Source of the DNA: Aerococcus suis
GTDB lineage: Bacteria > Bacillota > Bacilli > Lactobacillales > Aerococcaceae
NCBI RefSeq assembly: GCF_900176325.1
Contig: NZ_FWXK01000001.1
Coordinates: 93,770 to 157,769, forward strand
DNA length: 64,000 bases
Direction: 5' to 3'
Part shown: piece by piece, positions 26,894-37,079 of the stretch
Layout: each line of letters opens with the position of its first letter
Position numbering within the stretch: position 1 is the stretch's first letter
Position numbers and translations under genes: made by a program
The notes under the pieces: model-generated
Databases searched by the model: none
What the model was told of the DNA's origin: nothing
What the model saw: the letters and a program-made list of their open reading frames with translations, nothing else

Positions 26894-27829
26894 TTATTGA
26901 CTGACGGCATCTAATTCTTCAATAATTGCTTGCATTTCATCTTTAGAGTATGCATTGGCACCACTAGCTTTAGGATGTCCGCCACCATCATGTTTCTGCG
27001 CAATTTCATTAATTACTGGCCCTTTTGAACGAATACGACAACGAATGACACCCGATGGTAATTCAATAAAGTTTACCCAGGCTTGCACCCCTTCAATCAT
27101 CCCGGCCAATTGTACAATATGATAGGTTTCAGAGTCTGTTAATCCATAATGTTTTAACGTTTCTTGGGAAATAAAAACAGAAGCGACTTTTCCACTATCC
27201 GTTAACTGAATATTTTCTAATACATAACCTTGGATGCGTGCTTGGGCTAATGACTGCGTATTTGATGCTTGCATTAACTCAGTAGCTGGAAAATCATAAG
27301 CTAATAACTCACCAGCAATTTTATGAGTATGTGGTGTTGTATTATCAAATAAAAAGCGACCCGTGTCACCGACAATTCCTAAATAAAAACATTTGGCTGC
27401 CTCATCCGTCATATCTAATCCGGATTGTTCGTCTAAAATAATACTTGCCCAAATTTCTGAAGTAGAACTCATCTCTGGTTTCACAATGGAATAATCGCCA
27501 TAAGGTTCGTTATCTGGGTGATGATCAATCTTAATCAACTTAATTCCCATATCATAGCGGTCATCATCTACCCGAGGCAAATTAGCCGTATCATTAATAA
27601 TCACTAAAGCTTCGTCATAATCATCATCTGACACATCATCCATCTCACCAAAATGACTCATTGAATCATCCGTTTCTCCAGTAGCTAAAACGGTTTTTTC
27701 AGGATAAGTTGCCTTTAATGCTGCTTTTAATCCCATTTGTGACCCTAAGGCATCTGGATCAGGCCGAACATGCCGATGAATAATAATTGTTTCATAAGCT
27801 TGAATGGTTTCTAAAATTTCGTGTAACAT
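26894..27829 (-). CDS. nrnA: NrnA, oligoribonuclease and pAp phosphatase (DHH/DHHA1)
   Basis: A 311-residue DHH-family phosphoesterase. Motifs are RHVRPDPDALGSQ (motif I), the DHH signature IDHHPDN, and the DHHA1 glycine-rich GGGHPKASGA near the C-terminus. Relatives degrade 2-5 nt RNA fragments, pAp and pApA. It starts 11 nt downstream of ytoI in the same order as in Bacillus (ytoI next to nrnA). An AGGAG site precedes the ATG. Confidence 0.93.
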   Translation of the reverse strand: MLHEILETIQAYETIIIHRHVRPDPDALGSQMGLKAALKATYPEKTVLATGETDDSMSHFGEMDDVSDDDYDEALVIINDTANLPRVDDDRYDMGIKLIKIDHHPDNEPYGDYSIVKPEMSSTSEIWASIILDEQSGLDMTDEAAKCFYLGIVGDTGRFLFDNTTPHTHKIAGELLAYDFPATELMQASNTQSLAQARIQGYVLENIQLTDSGKVASVFISQETLKHYGLTDSETYHIVQLAGMIEGVQAWVNFIELPSGVIRCRIRSKGPVINEIAQKHDGGGHPKASGANAYSKDEMQAIIEELDAVSQ

Positions 27830-27840
27830 ATAAACTCCTT

Positions 27841-29163
27841 CTACTGTATATTCAAACTATTGGCTGTGACGATAGCCTTGGTCATGATTGTTTGACCATG
27901 ATAGATGGTAACCTCGACTTTTAAGTTTCGCCGTCCAGCTTCTAAATATTCTGCATGGACATCTAATGTGCTTTGAAGAGGAATCAATTTCATAAAATAC
28001 GTACTAATATTATCAACAACGACCGTTTGATACTTCGTTTCGCGAACAAATTGCTCAACAGTTAATTGAATGATAGCACTTAACAAACTATTAGATAATC
28101 CACCAACATGATCCGTTAATGTAACATCTGATACGAATCGATAACGTCCATGTCGTTTATTCTTATCTAAAGAAATAGGTTTTAACTTTTGAGCTAACAG
28201 GTGCTCAATGCGATTATCACTTTGTTCTTCTTGACGCGTATACTGTAACGTTCGTAAAACATCTTGTCTTGACAGAATCCCAATCAAATGTTGAGTATCA
28301 TCAACTACAGGTAGTAATTCTAGACCATCCCAAATCATCATATGTGTGACGCTTGCCACACTCATTTGTTTGGTGGCAACAATTGGATGGGAGGTCATTC
28401 CAGCGGTCACCAAATCATTCGCTTGATAATCAAATAAATCTTTTGCGGTAACAATTCCTATAATACGTCCTGATTGATTAATCACTGGGAATCGCGTATG
28501 TCCTGTTTGTTCATTTAATCGTCTGTAATCTTTCTTCACACTTTGATCAGTGAGATAATGTGTCCCATCAATCGGAATGTATATATCTTCTACTAATAAG
28601 ATATCCTTCTGCATAGCACGTTCAATCATTGCTTTATTAATTAAAGTGGCCGTCCCATAAGTATCAAAATTAACACTCATTAAAGGCACATTTTTCTCAT
28701 TAGCATAGGCTATATTTTCTGGAGATGGTGTAAATCCCCCAGTAATTAAAACCGAAACGTCATGTTCAATTGCAATTCGTTGAGCTTCTTCTCGATTTCC
28801 GATAATAATTAATGACTGTGGTGACATATATTGAATCATATCATCTTCTTGCATCGCTCCGATGATAAATCGTTTCACTTCATGGTCTAATCCGTCACGT
28901 CCACCATGAACGATACAATTGGTAACATTCACAATTTCTTCTACCGTTAAATGTTTCAACCGTCGCACATCATACGATTCAATTCGTACTGTTCCTACCC
29001 GTTCCTTAGTCGCTACCAATTGGCGATTTTCCGCCTCTTTAATCGCGCGATAAGCGGTTCCTTCTGATACTCCTAAATTACGAGCGATGCTGCGGACCGA
29101 AATTTTATGATTAATCGGAAGTTTCTCAATATATTCAATAATCTGTTCATGTTTAGTTGTCAT
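27841..29163 (-). CDS. YtoI-like protein: HTH, DRTGG, two CBS and HotDog domains
   Basis: A 440-residue multidomain protein. An N-terminal winged helix (residues ~1-60) is followed by a DRTGG domain (~70-180), a CBS pair (HTRFPVINQSGRIIGIVTAKDLF and a second copy, quoted by ends) and a C-terminal HotDog thioesterase-like domain (~330-440). CBS pairs usually bind adenine nucleotides, and HotDog domains acyl-CoA. I place the start at 29163 (MTTKHEQIIEYI) with AGGA upstream. It overlaps the dinB stop by 11 nt. Pairing with nrnA suggests a nucleotide-sensing role; this is inference. Confidence 0.85.
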   Translation of the reverse strand: MTTKHEQIIEYIEKLPINHKISVRSIARNLGVSEGTAYRAIKEAENRQLVATKERVGTVRIESYDVRRLKHLTVEEIVNVTNCIVHGGRDGLDHEVKRFIIGAMQEDDMIQYMSPQSLIIIGNREEAQRIAIEHDVSVLITGGFTPSPENIAYANEKNVPLMSVNFDTYGTATLINKAMIERAMQKDILLVEDIYIPIDGTHYLTDQSVKKDYRRLNEQTGHTRFPVINQSGRIIGIVTAKDLFDYQANDLVTAGMTSHPIVATKQMSVASVTHMMIWDGLELLPVVDDTQHLIGILSRQDVLRTLQYTRQEEQSDNRIEHLLAQKLKPISLDKNKRHGRYRFVSDVTLTDHVGGLSNSLLSAIIQLTVEQFVRETKYQTVVVDNISTYFMKLIPLQSTLDVHAEYLEAGRRNLKVEVTIYHGQTIMTKAIVTANSLNIQ

Positions 29164-30313
29164 CGATTTTTTCCTCATTTTTGTCATTTTTTTTAGCATA
29201 TAATGAAAGCCGCACATTTTCGAATAAGACATCGGATAAGTCACTTACCGTAATTCCTAATAAACGTACCCCTTGATCACTTTGCCCATACTCACGATAT
29301 AAGTCAACGGCATAGAAATAAATTTCGTCAGCCGCTTTAATCGGATCAATCAATGATTTTTGCCGTGTTAAAGTCGTAAAATCAGCATACCGAATTTTTA
29401 TTGTGACGACTTTCCCATGTAACGCTTTTTTTGCTAATGCTTCACTCACTTTCTGAGCAATTAATCGCAACGTACTCTCAATATCATCATCATGATATAA
29501 GAACGGGTAAAATGTCCGTTCTTTTCCAATCGATTTTCGTTGGCGTTGCGTTTTTACCGGCCGATTATCCACACCACGTACGCGTTCATAAATCGCTAAC
29601 CCGGTTTTACCAAACAATTTCAAACAATCGTCCTGACTTAATGCTTTCAAATCGGCGCCATTAAAAATATGATGATCATGGAGCTTAGCAACCGATTGCT
29701 TGCCAATACCATAAAAATCTTCAATAGGTAACTGCTCTAAAAAAGCTTCCGCTCGTTTAGGTGTAATAATCGTCATTCCAAAAGGTTTATTAATATCAGA
29801 TGCTAATTTAGCAATGAATTTGTTATAAGACACTCCGATACTACACGTTAGATGAAGTTCCTTATAAATGGCTTGTTGAATATCTTTTGCGACATCCATC
29901 GCATACGGAATATTAGCTTTATTGTGTGTCACGTCTAGAAATGCTTCATCGATTGATAAAGGTTCAACAATATCAGTATAGCGGTGAAAAATAGCTCGGA
30001 CTTGTTCGGAAACTTCCACATAATAAGGGTGGCGAGCAGGAACAAAAATTCCCTGTGGACATAGACGATACGCTTCCTGAGCAGACATGGCCGAATGCAC
30101 CCCATATTTTCGAGCTTCATAACTCGCAGTTGATACGACGCCTTTTCCAGAATTTTCACGTGGATGTTTCGCAATGATAATCGGTTTTCCACGATATTCT
30201 GGATGATCACGCTGCTCGATTGAAGCATAAAACGCATCCATATCGACATGTAATATTTTACGAGATCCGTCAATTTCTGGATCAGCAAATTCTAACATGC
30301 CAATGGTCCGCAT
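29153..30313 (-). CDS. dinB: DNA polymerase IV, Y family
   Basis: A 386-residue error-prone translesion polymerase. Catalytic acids are in HVDMDAFYASIEQ and SIDEAFLDVT, the helix-hairpin-helix is at FYGIGKQSVAKLHDH, and a little-finger domain follows. It has a different sequence from the LexA-controlled Y-family polymerase at 42.3-43.7 kb. It starts 11 nt after mntR and overlaps ytoI. No LexA box is visible upstream. Confidence 0.94.
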   Translation of the reverse strand: MRTIGMLEFADPEIDGSRKILHVDMDAFYASIEQRDHPEYRGKPIIIAKHPRENSGKGVVSTASYEARKYGVHSAMSAQEAYRLCPQGIFVPARHPYYVEVSEQVRAIFHRYTDIVEPLSIDEAFLDVTHNKANIPYAMDVAKDIQQAIYKELHLTCSIGVSYNKFIAKLASDINKPFGMTIITPKRAEAFLEQLPIEDFYGIGKQSVAKLHDHHIFNGADLKALSQDDCLKLFGKTGLAIYERVRGVDNRPVKTQRQRKSIGKERTFYPFLYHDDDIESTLRLIAQKVSEALAKKALHGKVVTIKIRYADFTTLTRQKSLIDPIKAADEIYFYAVDLYREYGQSDQGVRLLGITVSDLSDVLFENVRLSLYAKKNDKNEEKIDDN

Positions 30314-30324
30314 GGTATCACCTA

Positions 30325-30972
30325 CTATTCTTTCTCGACATAAATATGTTGCGCAGCTTCTCGATTAACAACAATTTCATTTCCTTTTTTCGTTAGAATC
30401 ACGTTATTAGTGAAGGCTTCAACACCTGCAATTGTATATTTTTTCCCAATTTTTAGCCCTAACTGGTCAAAATACATAAGAAATTCTTTCTCATCGGTTA
30501 CTCGTTGAATCCGAATATCATCACCAATTTCAAAGTCAACCAATATCGTTTCAACTTCTTCTGCCATCTCACCATCAACCGTTGGAATGGCTCCTCCATG
30601 AGGACAAAACTCTGGATTCCCTAAAAAATCAGCGAGTTTTTCCACAAAAAAGTCAGACGCATTATGCTCTAACATTTCCGCTTCGTCATGAACATTTTCC
30701 CAAGTATAATTTAATTTATCATACAAAAAAACTTCCCATAAACGATGACGACGTACTAAATTAGCCCCTTGTAAGATGCCTTCTTCACTTAATTTCGTAC
30801 CTCGATAAGGGGTATATGTTACCATATTGTCTTTTGCCATTTTACTAATCATTTCTGTTACTGAAGCAGGAGATAATCCTAAAGCTTCGCTAATGGCTTT
30901 ATTAGAAACAGATTGTTTTGCTCCACCAAGCTCGAATATCACCTTTAAATAATCTTCGCGATTTACAGACAT
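30325..30972 (-). CDS. mntR: MntR/DtxR-family manganese-dependent regulator
   Basis: A 215-residue regulator. A winged-helix domain (YLKVIFELGGAKQSVSNKAI) is followed by a metal-binding dimerisation domain (HDEAEMLEHNASDFFVEKL) and a C-terminal FeoA/SH3-like domain (residues ~145-215). I place the start at 30972, because AAGGA ends directly at the upstream ATG and is well spaced only for this one. Homologues bind Mn and repress manganese uptake genes. The C-terminal domain is present in the DtxR/MntR branch of lactic acid bacteria and absent in Bacillus MntR. Confidence 0.88.
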   Translation of the reverse strand: MSVNREDYLKVIFELGGAKQSVSNKAISEALGLSPASVTEMISKMAKDNMVTYTPYRGTKLSEEGILQGANLVRRHRLWEVFLYDKLNYTWENVHDEAEMLEHNASDFFVEKLADFLGNPEFCPHGGAIPTVDGEMAEEVETILVDFEIGDDIRIQRVTDEKEFLMYFDQLGLKIGKKYTIAGVEAFTNNVILTKKGNEIVVNREAAQHIYVEKE

Positions 30973-31011
30973 TGACGCAGTCATCCTTTCTTTATCTAAT
31001 GATAGTATAGC

Positions 31012-31042
31012 AAAAAAGGGGCTCGGATAGCACTCCAAGCCC
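31012..31042 (-). terminator. Terminator of the tgt-yajC-comN operon
   Basis: On the minus strand GGGCTTGG, a short loop and CCGAGCCCC are followed by six T. It separates comN from mntR. Confidence 0.85.
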
Positions 31043-31085
31043 ACTATTTTCACCTTTAAAAATCATTTTAACCAGCAATTACTAT

Positions 31086-31364
31086 CTACAGTAAATTCTC
31101 GATATCCATCTCTTCTAAGGGACTCACATCGTAAACTGTAGCTCGTAATTTTTCATAATCAAAATATTGATTGGCCGTTAAAGCACGTACAGACTTAATT
31201 TGTTTTCCAACTGATCGTGGTTTATCTTCTTTCCAAGCATAATCGAAAAAATATGCTTGAATATCTTTTTCACCAACATGCCCATAGCCTTCTTCGGCAA
31301 ATTCTTGAGCTTTGGATTGGAAAGCTGACTGCAAACGCTTCATACGAAACTTCGATAATCCCAT
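31086..31364 (-). CDS. ComN-like post-transcriptional regulator
   Basis: A 92-residue protein with the pattern of the ComN/YrzD family (basic N-terminal helix MGLSKFRMKRLQSAF, then DIQAYFFDYAWKEDKP). In Bacillus subtilis, ComN sits near tgt and yajC and affects comER mRNA; the same neighbourhood is kept here, 25 nt after yajC. It is likely cytoplasmic. Its target in this organism is unknown. Confidence 0.78.
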   Translation of the reverse strand: MGLSKFRMKRLQSAFQSKAQEFAEEGYGHVGEKDIQAYFFDYAWKEDKPRSVGKQIKSVRALTANQYFDYEKLRATVYDVSPLEEMDIENLL

Positions 31365-31389
31365 GACGCTCTCCCTAAAATTTACGACA

Positions 31390-31809
31390 TTACTTATCTA
31401 AGTCATCAGATGAATCGACTGAATCATCATACATTTCAACATTTTGGTCATCTTCACTAGGATGTTGTTGGTTAGCTTCAGCATTTTTAGATTGTTTTTC
31501 AGCTGCATCACTCATCACATCATTAGCTGCTTTTGACCCATGAGGATCCGTTTTTTCTGTACGCGCAATTGCTCGACGGTCGAAGACTAATACGATACCT
31601 TCGCAGTCTAACGTAATCGTATTTGCTGTTTCGTTAATTTCAGCAATTTCTCCATGTAAACCACCGATAGTTACCGCATGATCACCGACTTGCATACCAG
31701 CCATCATATCTTGTTGCGCTTTTTGGCGTTTCTTTTGCGGACGGATAATTAAAAAGTATAGTAACGCAAAAATAATCACCATATACAAAATAGTTCCTAA
31801 ATAAGGCAT
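31390..31809 (-). CDS. yajC: Preprotein translocase accessory subunit YajC
   Basis: A 139-residue protein with one N-terminal membrane helix ending in FLIIRPQKKRQK, the YajC signature, and a small cytosolic domain (GDHAVTIGGLHGEI). It associates with SecDF. The tail (residues ~95-139) is acidic and low-complexity and longer than in most relatives. It lies 59 nt after tgt and is probably transcribed with it. Confidence 0.92.
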   Translation of the reverse strand: MPYLGTILYMVIIFALLYFLIIRPQKKRQKAQQDMMAGMQVGDHAVTIGGLHGEIAEINETANTITLDCEGIVLVFDRRAIARTEKTDPHGSKAANDVMSDAAEKQSKNAEANQQHPSEDDQNVEMYDDSVDSSDDLDK

Positions 31810-31868
31810 AGATAAATTCCTCCTAACAGTTTCTTAATAATGATAACATAAATTTGACGTTTTGACGT

Positions 31869-33026
<1,158 letters not shown>

Positions 33027-33122
33027 TCATCATCTGCTACATGTATCAAACTAACCTCTTCAGTTTATCATGAATATTCATTCCTTAACAAGACATACTC
33101 TTATCAATTCATTTTGTACCAT

Positions 33123-33152
33123 AAAAAAATACCGACAAATTTTGCCGGTATT
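33123..33152 (-). terminator. Terminator of the nfeD-floA operon
   Basis: On the minus strand ATACCGGCA, a short loop and TGTCGGTAT are followed by seven T. It lies just after the third gene of the operon. Confidence 0.88.
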
Positions 33153-33159
33153 CATCACA

Positions 33160-33744
33160 TTATTTATTTTTTATAGAGACACGTTTTATTTGATGAGGGC
33201 GTTCTAGAATTTCTTTAGCTAAGATAGCTTTGCGAATATCCTCTCTATTATCATACCCTACTACTGAACGTTTTTCTTTATTTGAACGATTCACTTGCGA
33301 TTCTGTATGAATCGGTTGATAAGTCTCCATATTCTCAAATGTCGTTGCTAATTCTTGATTAAGTTGGTTAATCCGATCATCAAGTGAATCAACATCATTA
33401 GGAGATGAAAGGGATTCAACGACTGATTCTTGTGCCAATTCAGAAGTGTGTGATTCATCTGAAGTTTCTTTCTGATGAGATTCATCATTATCCTGTTCAG
33501 ACTCATTCGTTTCTGTATTCACTGTCTCCAACCATTGTTTTACCCGTTCACTAAACGATGAATCATTATTTTTAGGAGTTTCTGATTGTTGAGATTCCTT
33601 GGCTTTTTCTTTGGCTTTCTGCTTTTGATACTCATCTTTGAACTCAGAAATAATATCTGCCCCACTGCTAATGAGATAAGCGATAGGAACTAGCACCCAA
33701 AGATAGTCGAATATCCAATCGATAATCGCGCTTAATCTATTCAT
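33160..33744 (-). CDS. Acidic membrane-anchored protein in the flotillin operon, function unknown
   Basis: A 194-residue protein with one hydrophobic segment (residues ~9-30, [17 protein letters not shown]), a Lys/Glu-rich stretch, and a long Ser/Glu/Asp-rich, probably disordered middle. It ends in a conserved-looking basic part ([19 protein letters not shown], residues ~160-178). I place the start at 33744 with GGTGAG upstream, so the ATG overlaps the floA stop by 8 nt. That coupling suggests it works with FloA. It occupies the place of yqfB in Bacillus but is not similar to it as far as I can see. Confidence 0.7.
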   Translation of the reverse strand: MNRLSAIIDWIFDYLWVLVPIAYLISSGADIISEFKDEYQKQKAKEKAKESQQSETPKNNDSSFSERVKQWLETVNTETNESEQDNDESHQKETSDESHTSELAQESVVESLSSPNDVDSLDDRINQLNQELATTFENMETYQPIHTESQVNRSNKEKRSVVGYDNREDIRKAILAKEILERPHQIKRVSIKNK

Positions 33745-34711
33745 TTGGCTCACCAGGTGCTGACTCATTACCTGCTAGCGATTGTCGCATATCTGTATCA
33801 GCTTTAACGTTTTCTAAATTATAGTAATCTAGTGCTCCTAAGTGTCCTTCACGAAAAGCTTGTGCTAAGGCATGAGGAACTTCTGACTGTGCTTCAACCA
33901 CTTTAGCACGCATCTCTTGTGTTTTTGCAATATTTTCTTGTTCTTTAGCAACAGCCATTGCCCGCCGCTCTTCTGCTTTCGCTTGAGCAATTCGTTTATC
34001 TGCCTCTGCTTGTTCCGCTTGTAACTTCGCTCCAATGTTTCGGCCAACGTCAACGTCCGCAATATCAATTGAAAGAATTTCATATGCCGTTCCGGAATCC
34101 AATCCTTTACGTAAAATCGTTTGCGATATCGAGTCAGGATTTTCTAACACAGCGGTATGTGTTTGTGAAGACCCCACTGTGGTCACAATTCCTTCTCCGA
34201 CACGAGCAATAATCGTTGATTCACCAGCCCCACCAATTAATCGCTCAATATTAGCACGAACTGTTACTTTTGCTTTTGCACGAACTTCGATGCCATCAAT
34301 TGCTACCCCAGCAATAATTGGCGTTTCAATCACCTTAGGATTGACTGAAAATTGAACAGCTTCAAATACGTCACGACCAGCTAAATCAATAGCTGCCGCT
34401 TTTTCAAAAGGCAAATCGATATTAGCTCGTTGGGCAGCAATCAAAGCATCCACTACTTTATTAACATTTCCTCCTGCTAATAAGTGTGCTTCCAATTCAT
34501 CAATTGCTAAATCTAAGCCCGCTTTAGTGGCTTTAATCATTGGCGATATAATTTGTCTCGGATTCACTCTTCTTAATCGCATACCAATCAAGGTACTTAA
34601 ACTCACACGTACCCCAGAAAAGAATGCTGTTACCCATAAACCAACTGGGACAAAAGTAAAGAATAAACCCAGTATTATAAGAACTATAATGGCAATAATG
34701 ACAATGCCCAT
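33737..34711 (-). CDS. floA: Flotillin-like protein FloA
   Basis: A 324-residue flotillin of functional membrane microdomains. An N-terminal membrane segment (residues ~3-33) is followed by an SPFH-like domain and a coiled coil rich in Ala/Glu ([20 protein letters not shown]) near residues 225-275. It organises membrane protein complexes and affects fluidity. It lies 3 nt after the NfeD-like gene, the standard partner. Confidence 0.94.
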   Translation of the reverse strand: MGIVIIAIIVLIILGLFFTFVPVGLWVTAFFSGVRVSLSTLIGMRLRRVNPRQIISPMIKATKAGLDLAIDELEAHLLAGGNVNKVVDALIAAQRANIDLPFEKAAAIDLAGRDVFEAVQFSVNPKVIETPIIAGVAIDGIEVRAKAKVTVRANIERLIGGAGESTIIARVGEGIVTTVGSSQTHTAVLENPDSISQTILRKGLDSGTAYEILSIDIADVDVGRNIGAKLQAEQAEADKRIAQAKAEERRAMAVAKEQENIAKTQEMRAKVVEAQSEVPHALAQAFREGHLGALDYYNLENVKADTDMRQSLAGNESAPGEPNE

Positions 34712-34714
34712 TAA

Positions 34715-35314
34715 TTATTTCCTCCTAACTAGTAGTTGATTATTTTTAATCTTAGTGACAATTATTTCCTCATCTGTTTGAATCACTTCATACTCACTAA
34801 CCACTTCCATAATGTCATCATTTTTAAATACGGCTTTACCTGTAGGACGTAATGGCGTTGTCGTTACCGCTTCTTGATGTAAATATTTTTCTAAGTTTTG
34901 TTTAGCAAATTCACTACCAGAAGCGGTTATCGATCGTTGGAGTATCATATGTTGACTCACTGGTAATCGATATCCTAAGCGTAGTAACAAGTAGAATACG
35001 ATCACAGCTATTAATAATCCCATACTCAAATCCACGATTCCTGTTGCCAAGCTTCCTGTACTAATAGATAATCCCCAACCAGAGATAATGATTCCAATAA
35101 TCCCGACAATTCCAAATGCGGGTAAAAAGATTTCAGCAAGTAACAATAACATTCCAACAGCAAATAGTCCCATTGTTTGCCAATTACCTGCTGGTTGTAA
35201 ATAAAAATAATAACAGATACATGCTAAACTCATTGTCCCCAAAATAAATGAATGACGAGTCATCAGACTTAAAACGAGTAGTACGATTCCAATAATTAAT
35301 ATTAAACTTGCCAT
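34715..35314 (-). CDS. NfeD-family membrane protein (YqeZ-like)
   Basis: A 199-residue protein with about four or five membrane helices in the first 135 residues and a C-terminal OB-fold (residues ~145-199) typical of NfeD. I place the start at 35314 with GGAGG 6 nt before it; a GTG one codon upstream is also possible. It lacks the N-terminal serine-protease domain of long NfeD proteins such as full-length YqeZ. It is the first gene of the operon with floA. Confidence 0.85.
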   Translation of the reverse strand: MASLILIIGIVLLVLSLMTRHSFILGTMSLACICYYFYLQPAGNWQTMGLFAVGMLLLLAEIFLPAFGIVGIIGIIISGWGLSISTGSLATGIVDLSMGLLIAVIVFYLLLRLGYRLPVSQHMILQRSITASGSEFAKQNLEKYLHQEAVTTTPLRPTGKAVFKNDDIMEVVSEYEVIQTDEEIIVTKIKNNQLLVRRK

Positions 35315-35393
35315 CACATGCCTCCTTTTGGTTCATTATACGTAAGTTTATCTAGAGATGAAAGCGGTATTTAATATCAAATTTAAAATCACT

Positions 35394-35427
35394 AAAAAAA
35401 AGCTGCAACTCAATGAGTTACAGCTTG
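35394..35427 (-). terminator. nagA terminator
   Basis: On the minus strand AAGCTGTAACTCA pairs with TGAGTTGCAGCTT, followed by eight T. Confidence 0.88.
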
Positions 35428-35456
35428 AAATTCAATCATTTAAAAAGTACCTTTAA

Positions 35457-36602
35457 TTAGGCATCATAAACTTTTTCACCATTAATATAGGTTGCTTTAA
35501 CGTCGAAATCTTTATTCATAACAACAAAGTCAGCATCTCGACCCGCAGCAATTTGTCCATATTGGTCACCTAAACCAACACTATTTGCTGGAACTTCTGA
35601 AGCCATTTTAATCGCTTCAGCTGGAGTAGCAACGCCCCAGTCAACAATATTTTTAACGGCTTGATTCAAGTTCAAGACACTACCTGCTAAGCTACCATCA
35701 GATGCTAAACGAGCGGCACCATCTTTAATTTCAACTTCGAATTCACCTAATGATGATTTACCTTCTGGTAGACCACCACCACGCATACAGTCAGTAATTA
35801 ATAGTACTTCATCTGTGCCACGTGCTTGTTTAATTAATTTGGCAATGGCAGGGTGAATATGGTAACCATCACAAATCATTTCTGCAAATACATCTTCGAT
35901 GGTTAATGCTGCACCGGCAGTACCAGGTTCACGATGGTGGATACCACGCATACCATTAAATGTATGGATAAAGATATTAGCACCATGTTTAACCGCTTCA
36001 ACACATTGATCATATTTTGCATCTGTATGTGCCAAAGCAACATAAATGCCATGTTCTTTCGCATAGTCAATGAATTCTAAAGCCCCATCACGTTCAGGAG
36101 CAATCGCAATTTTACGTACTAATCCTTTAGCAAGTTCTTGCCAGTGAGCTAAATAATCAATTTTAGGGTCTGACATATAAGCTGGGTTTTGTGCCCCTTT
36201 ATGTAATTCACTAAAGAAAGGTCCTTCTAAGAAAATACCAGCAATTTTAGCGCCAGGTAATTTATCCGCATTTTCACCAATAATACGGCAAGCTTCATCT
36301 AGTGACTCTTTTGATGACGTTAGTGTTGTTGCTAAGTAAGATGTTACCCCATTACTTGTAATACCTTTTGAAATTGTTTCAACAGCATCAACATCTAAGT
36401 CCATAATATCCGCACCGCCAAAACCGTGGATATGAGTATCCACAAATCCAGGTGCCACTTGATAACCTGAGTAATCAATAATGTCACCGTCAGAAGGTTT
36501 TTCAGTTTGGAATTCGCCAAATTTTTCACCATCTACAGCTAAATAACCTGCTTCAGTTTCTTCTGTAGGTAGATAAAATTTATCAGCGTAAATATAAGTC
36601 AT
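35457..36602 (-). CDS. nagA: N-acetylglucosamine-6-phosphate deacetylase
   Basis: A 381-residue amidohydrolase that converts GlcNAc-6-P to glucosamine-6-P, for use of cell-wall or external amino sugars. Metal ligands are in VDTHIHGFGG, the EGPF loop (IFLEGPFF), HTFNGM and ITDCMRGGG. I start at 36602, where GGAG lies 9 nt upstream; the frame begins slightly earlier. nagB is not in the window. A near-consensus cre site overlaps the promoter, so catabolite repression is likely. Confidence 0.95.
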   Translation of the reverse strand: MTYIYADKFYLPTEETEAGYLAVDGEKFGEFQTEKPSDGDIIDYSGYQVAPGFVDTHIHGFGGADIMDLDVDAVETISKGITSNGVTSYLATTLTSSKESLDEACRIIGENADKLPGAKIAGIFLEGPFFSELHKGAQNPAYMSDPKIDYLAHWQELAKGLVRKIAIAPERDGALEFIDYAKEHGIYVALAHTDAKYDQCVEAVKHGANIFIHTFNGMRGIHHREPGTAGAALTIEDVFAEMICDGYHIHPAIAKLIKQARGTDEVLLITDCMRGGGLPEGKSSLGEFEVEIKDGAARLASDGSLAGSVLNLNQAVKNIVDWGVATPAEAIKMASEVPANSVGLGDQYGQIAAGRDADFVVMNKDFDVKATYINGEKVYDA

Positions 36603-36633
36603 CCATCTCATCTCCATTTAATTTATTACTTAC

Positions 36634-36655
36634 ATTATAGTTGAAAACGCATTTA
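36634..36655 (-). promoter_or_regulatory. nagA -10 element with adjacent cre-like operator
   Basis: TATAAT is the RC of 36634-36639. Directly upstream lies TTGAAAACGCATTTA (36641-36655, plus-strand reading), matching the CcpA consensus WTGNAANCGNWNNCW except for one position. The site falls between -35 and -10, where CcpA binding would block transcription. The -35 element itself is poor. Confidence 0.6.
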
Positions 36656-36806
36656 ATTGCACGTTTCTTCTCAATCTTTGGGAGTACTTGCAAATTTATT
36701 ATATTAACTTAATAATTTGCTTTCCAGAAATACTGAAATTAAATTGCTTTCTTCCTTATTACACGGTATGATAGTGCCAATCAACTACTTGATAAGGAGA
36801 AAATTA

Positions 36807-37070
36807 ATGAAAGCATTTATTTCTGTATCAGGCAAAGACCGCGTAGGTATTTTAGCCAGTGTTAGTACCCTTTGCCAACAGTATAACGCCAATATCTTAG
36901 ATGTCTCACAAACCATTCTCGATGATTATTTTACGATGGGTATGCTTGTTTCAATCGATCAACTATCAGCATCATTCAGTGATTTCCAAGATGCTTTGCA
37001 AACAAAAATTTCAGATATGCAAATTCATGTCATGCATGAAGATAGTTTCACTGCTATGCAACGTATATAG
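36807..37070 (+). CDS. ACT-domain protein, UPF0237 family
   Basis: An 87-residue single ACT domain (MKAFISVSGKDRVGILASVS). I start at 36807 behind ATAAGGAGA; the frame upstream is non-coding. ACT domains bind small ligands, usually amino acids. The gene lies 9 nt before the UPF0210 gene, and this pair is conserved across many bacteria and archaea without a known function. Confidence 0.9.
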   Translation: MKAFISVSGKDRVGILASVSTLCQQYNANILDVSQTILDDYFTMGMLVSIDQLSASFSDFQDALQTKISDMQIHVMHEDSFTAMQRI

Positions 37071-37079
37071 GAGGCCATT

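Noticed and set aside
34035-34355. 106-residue open frame opposite floA
   Set aside because: Antisense shadow of the floA coding sequence without start signals.
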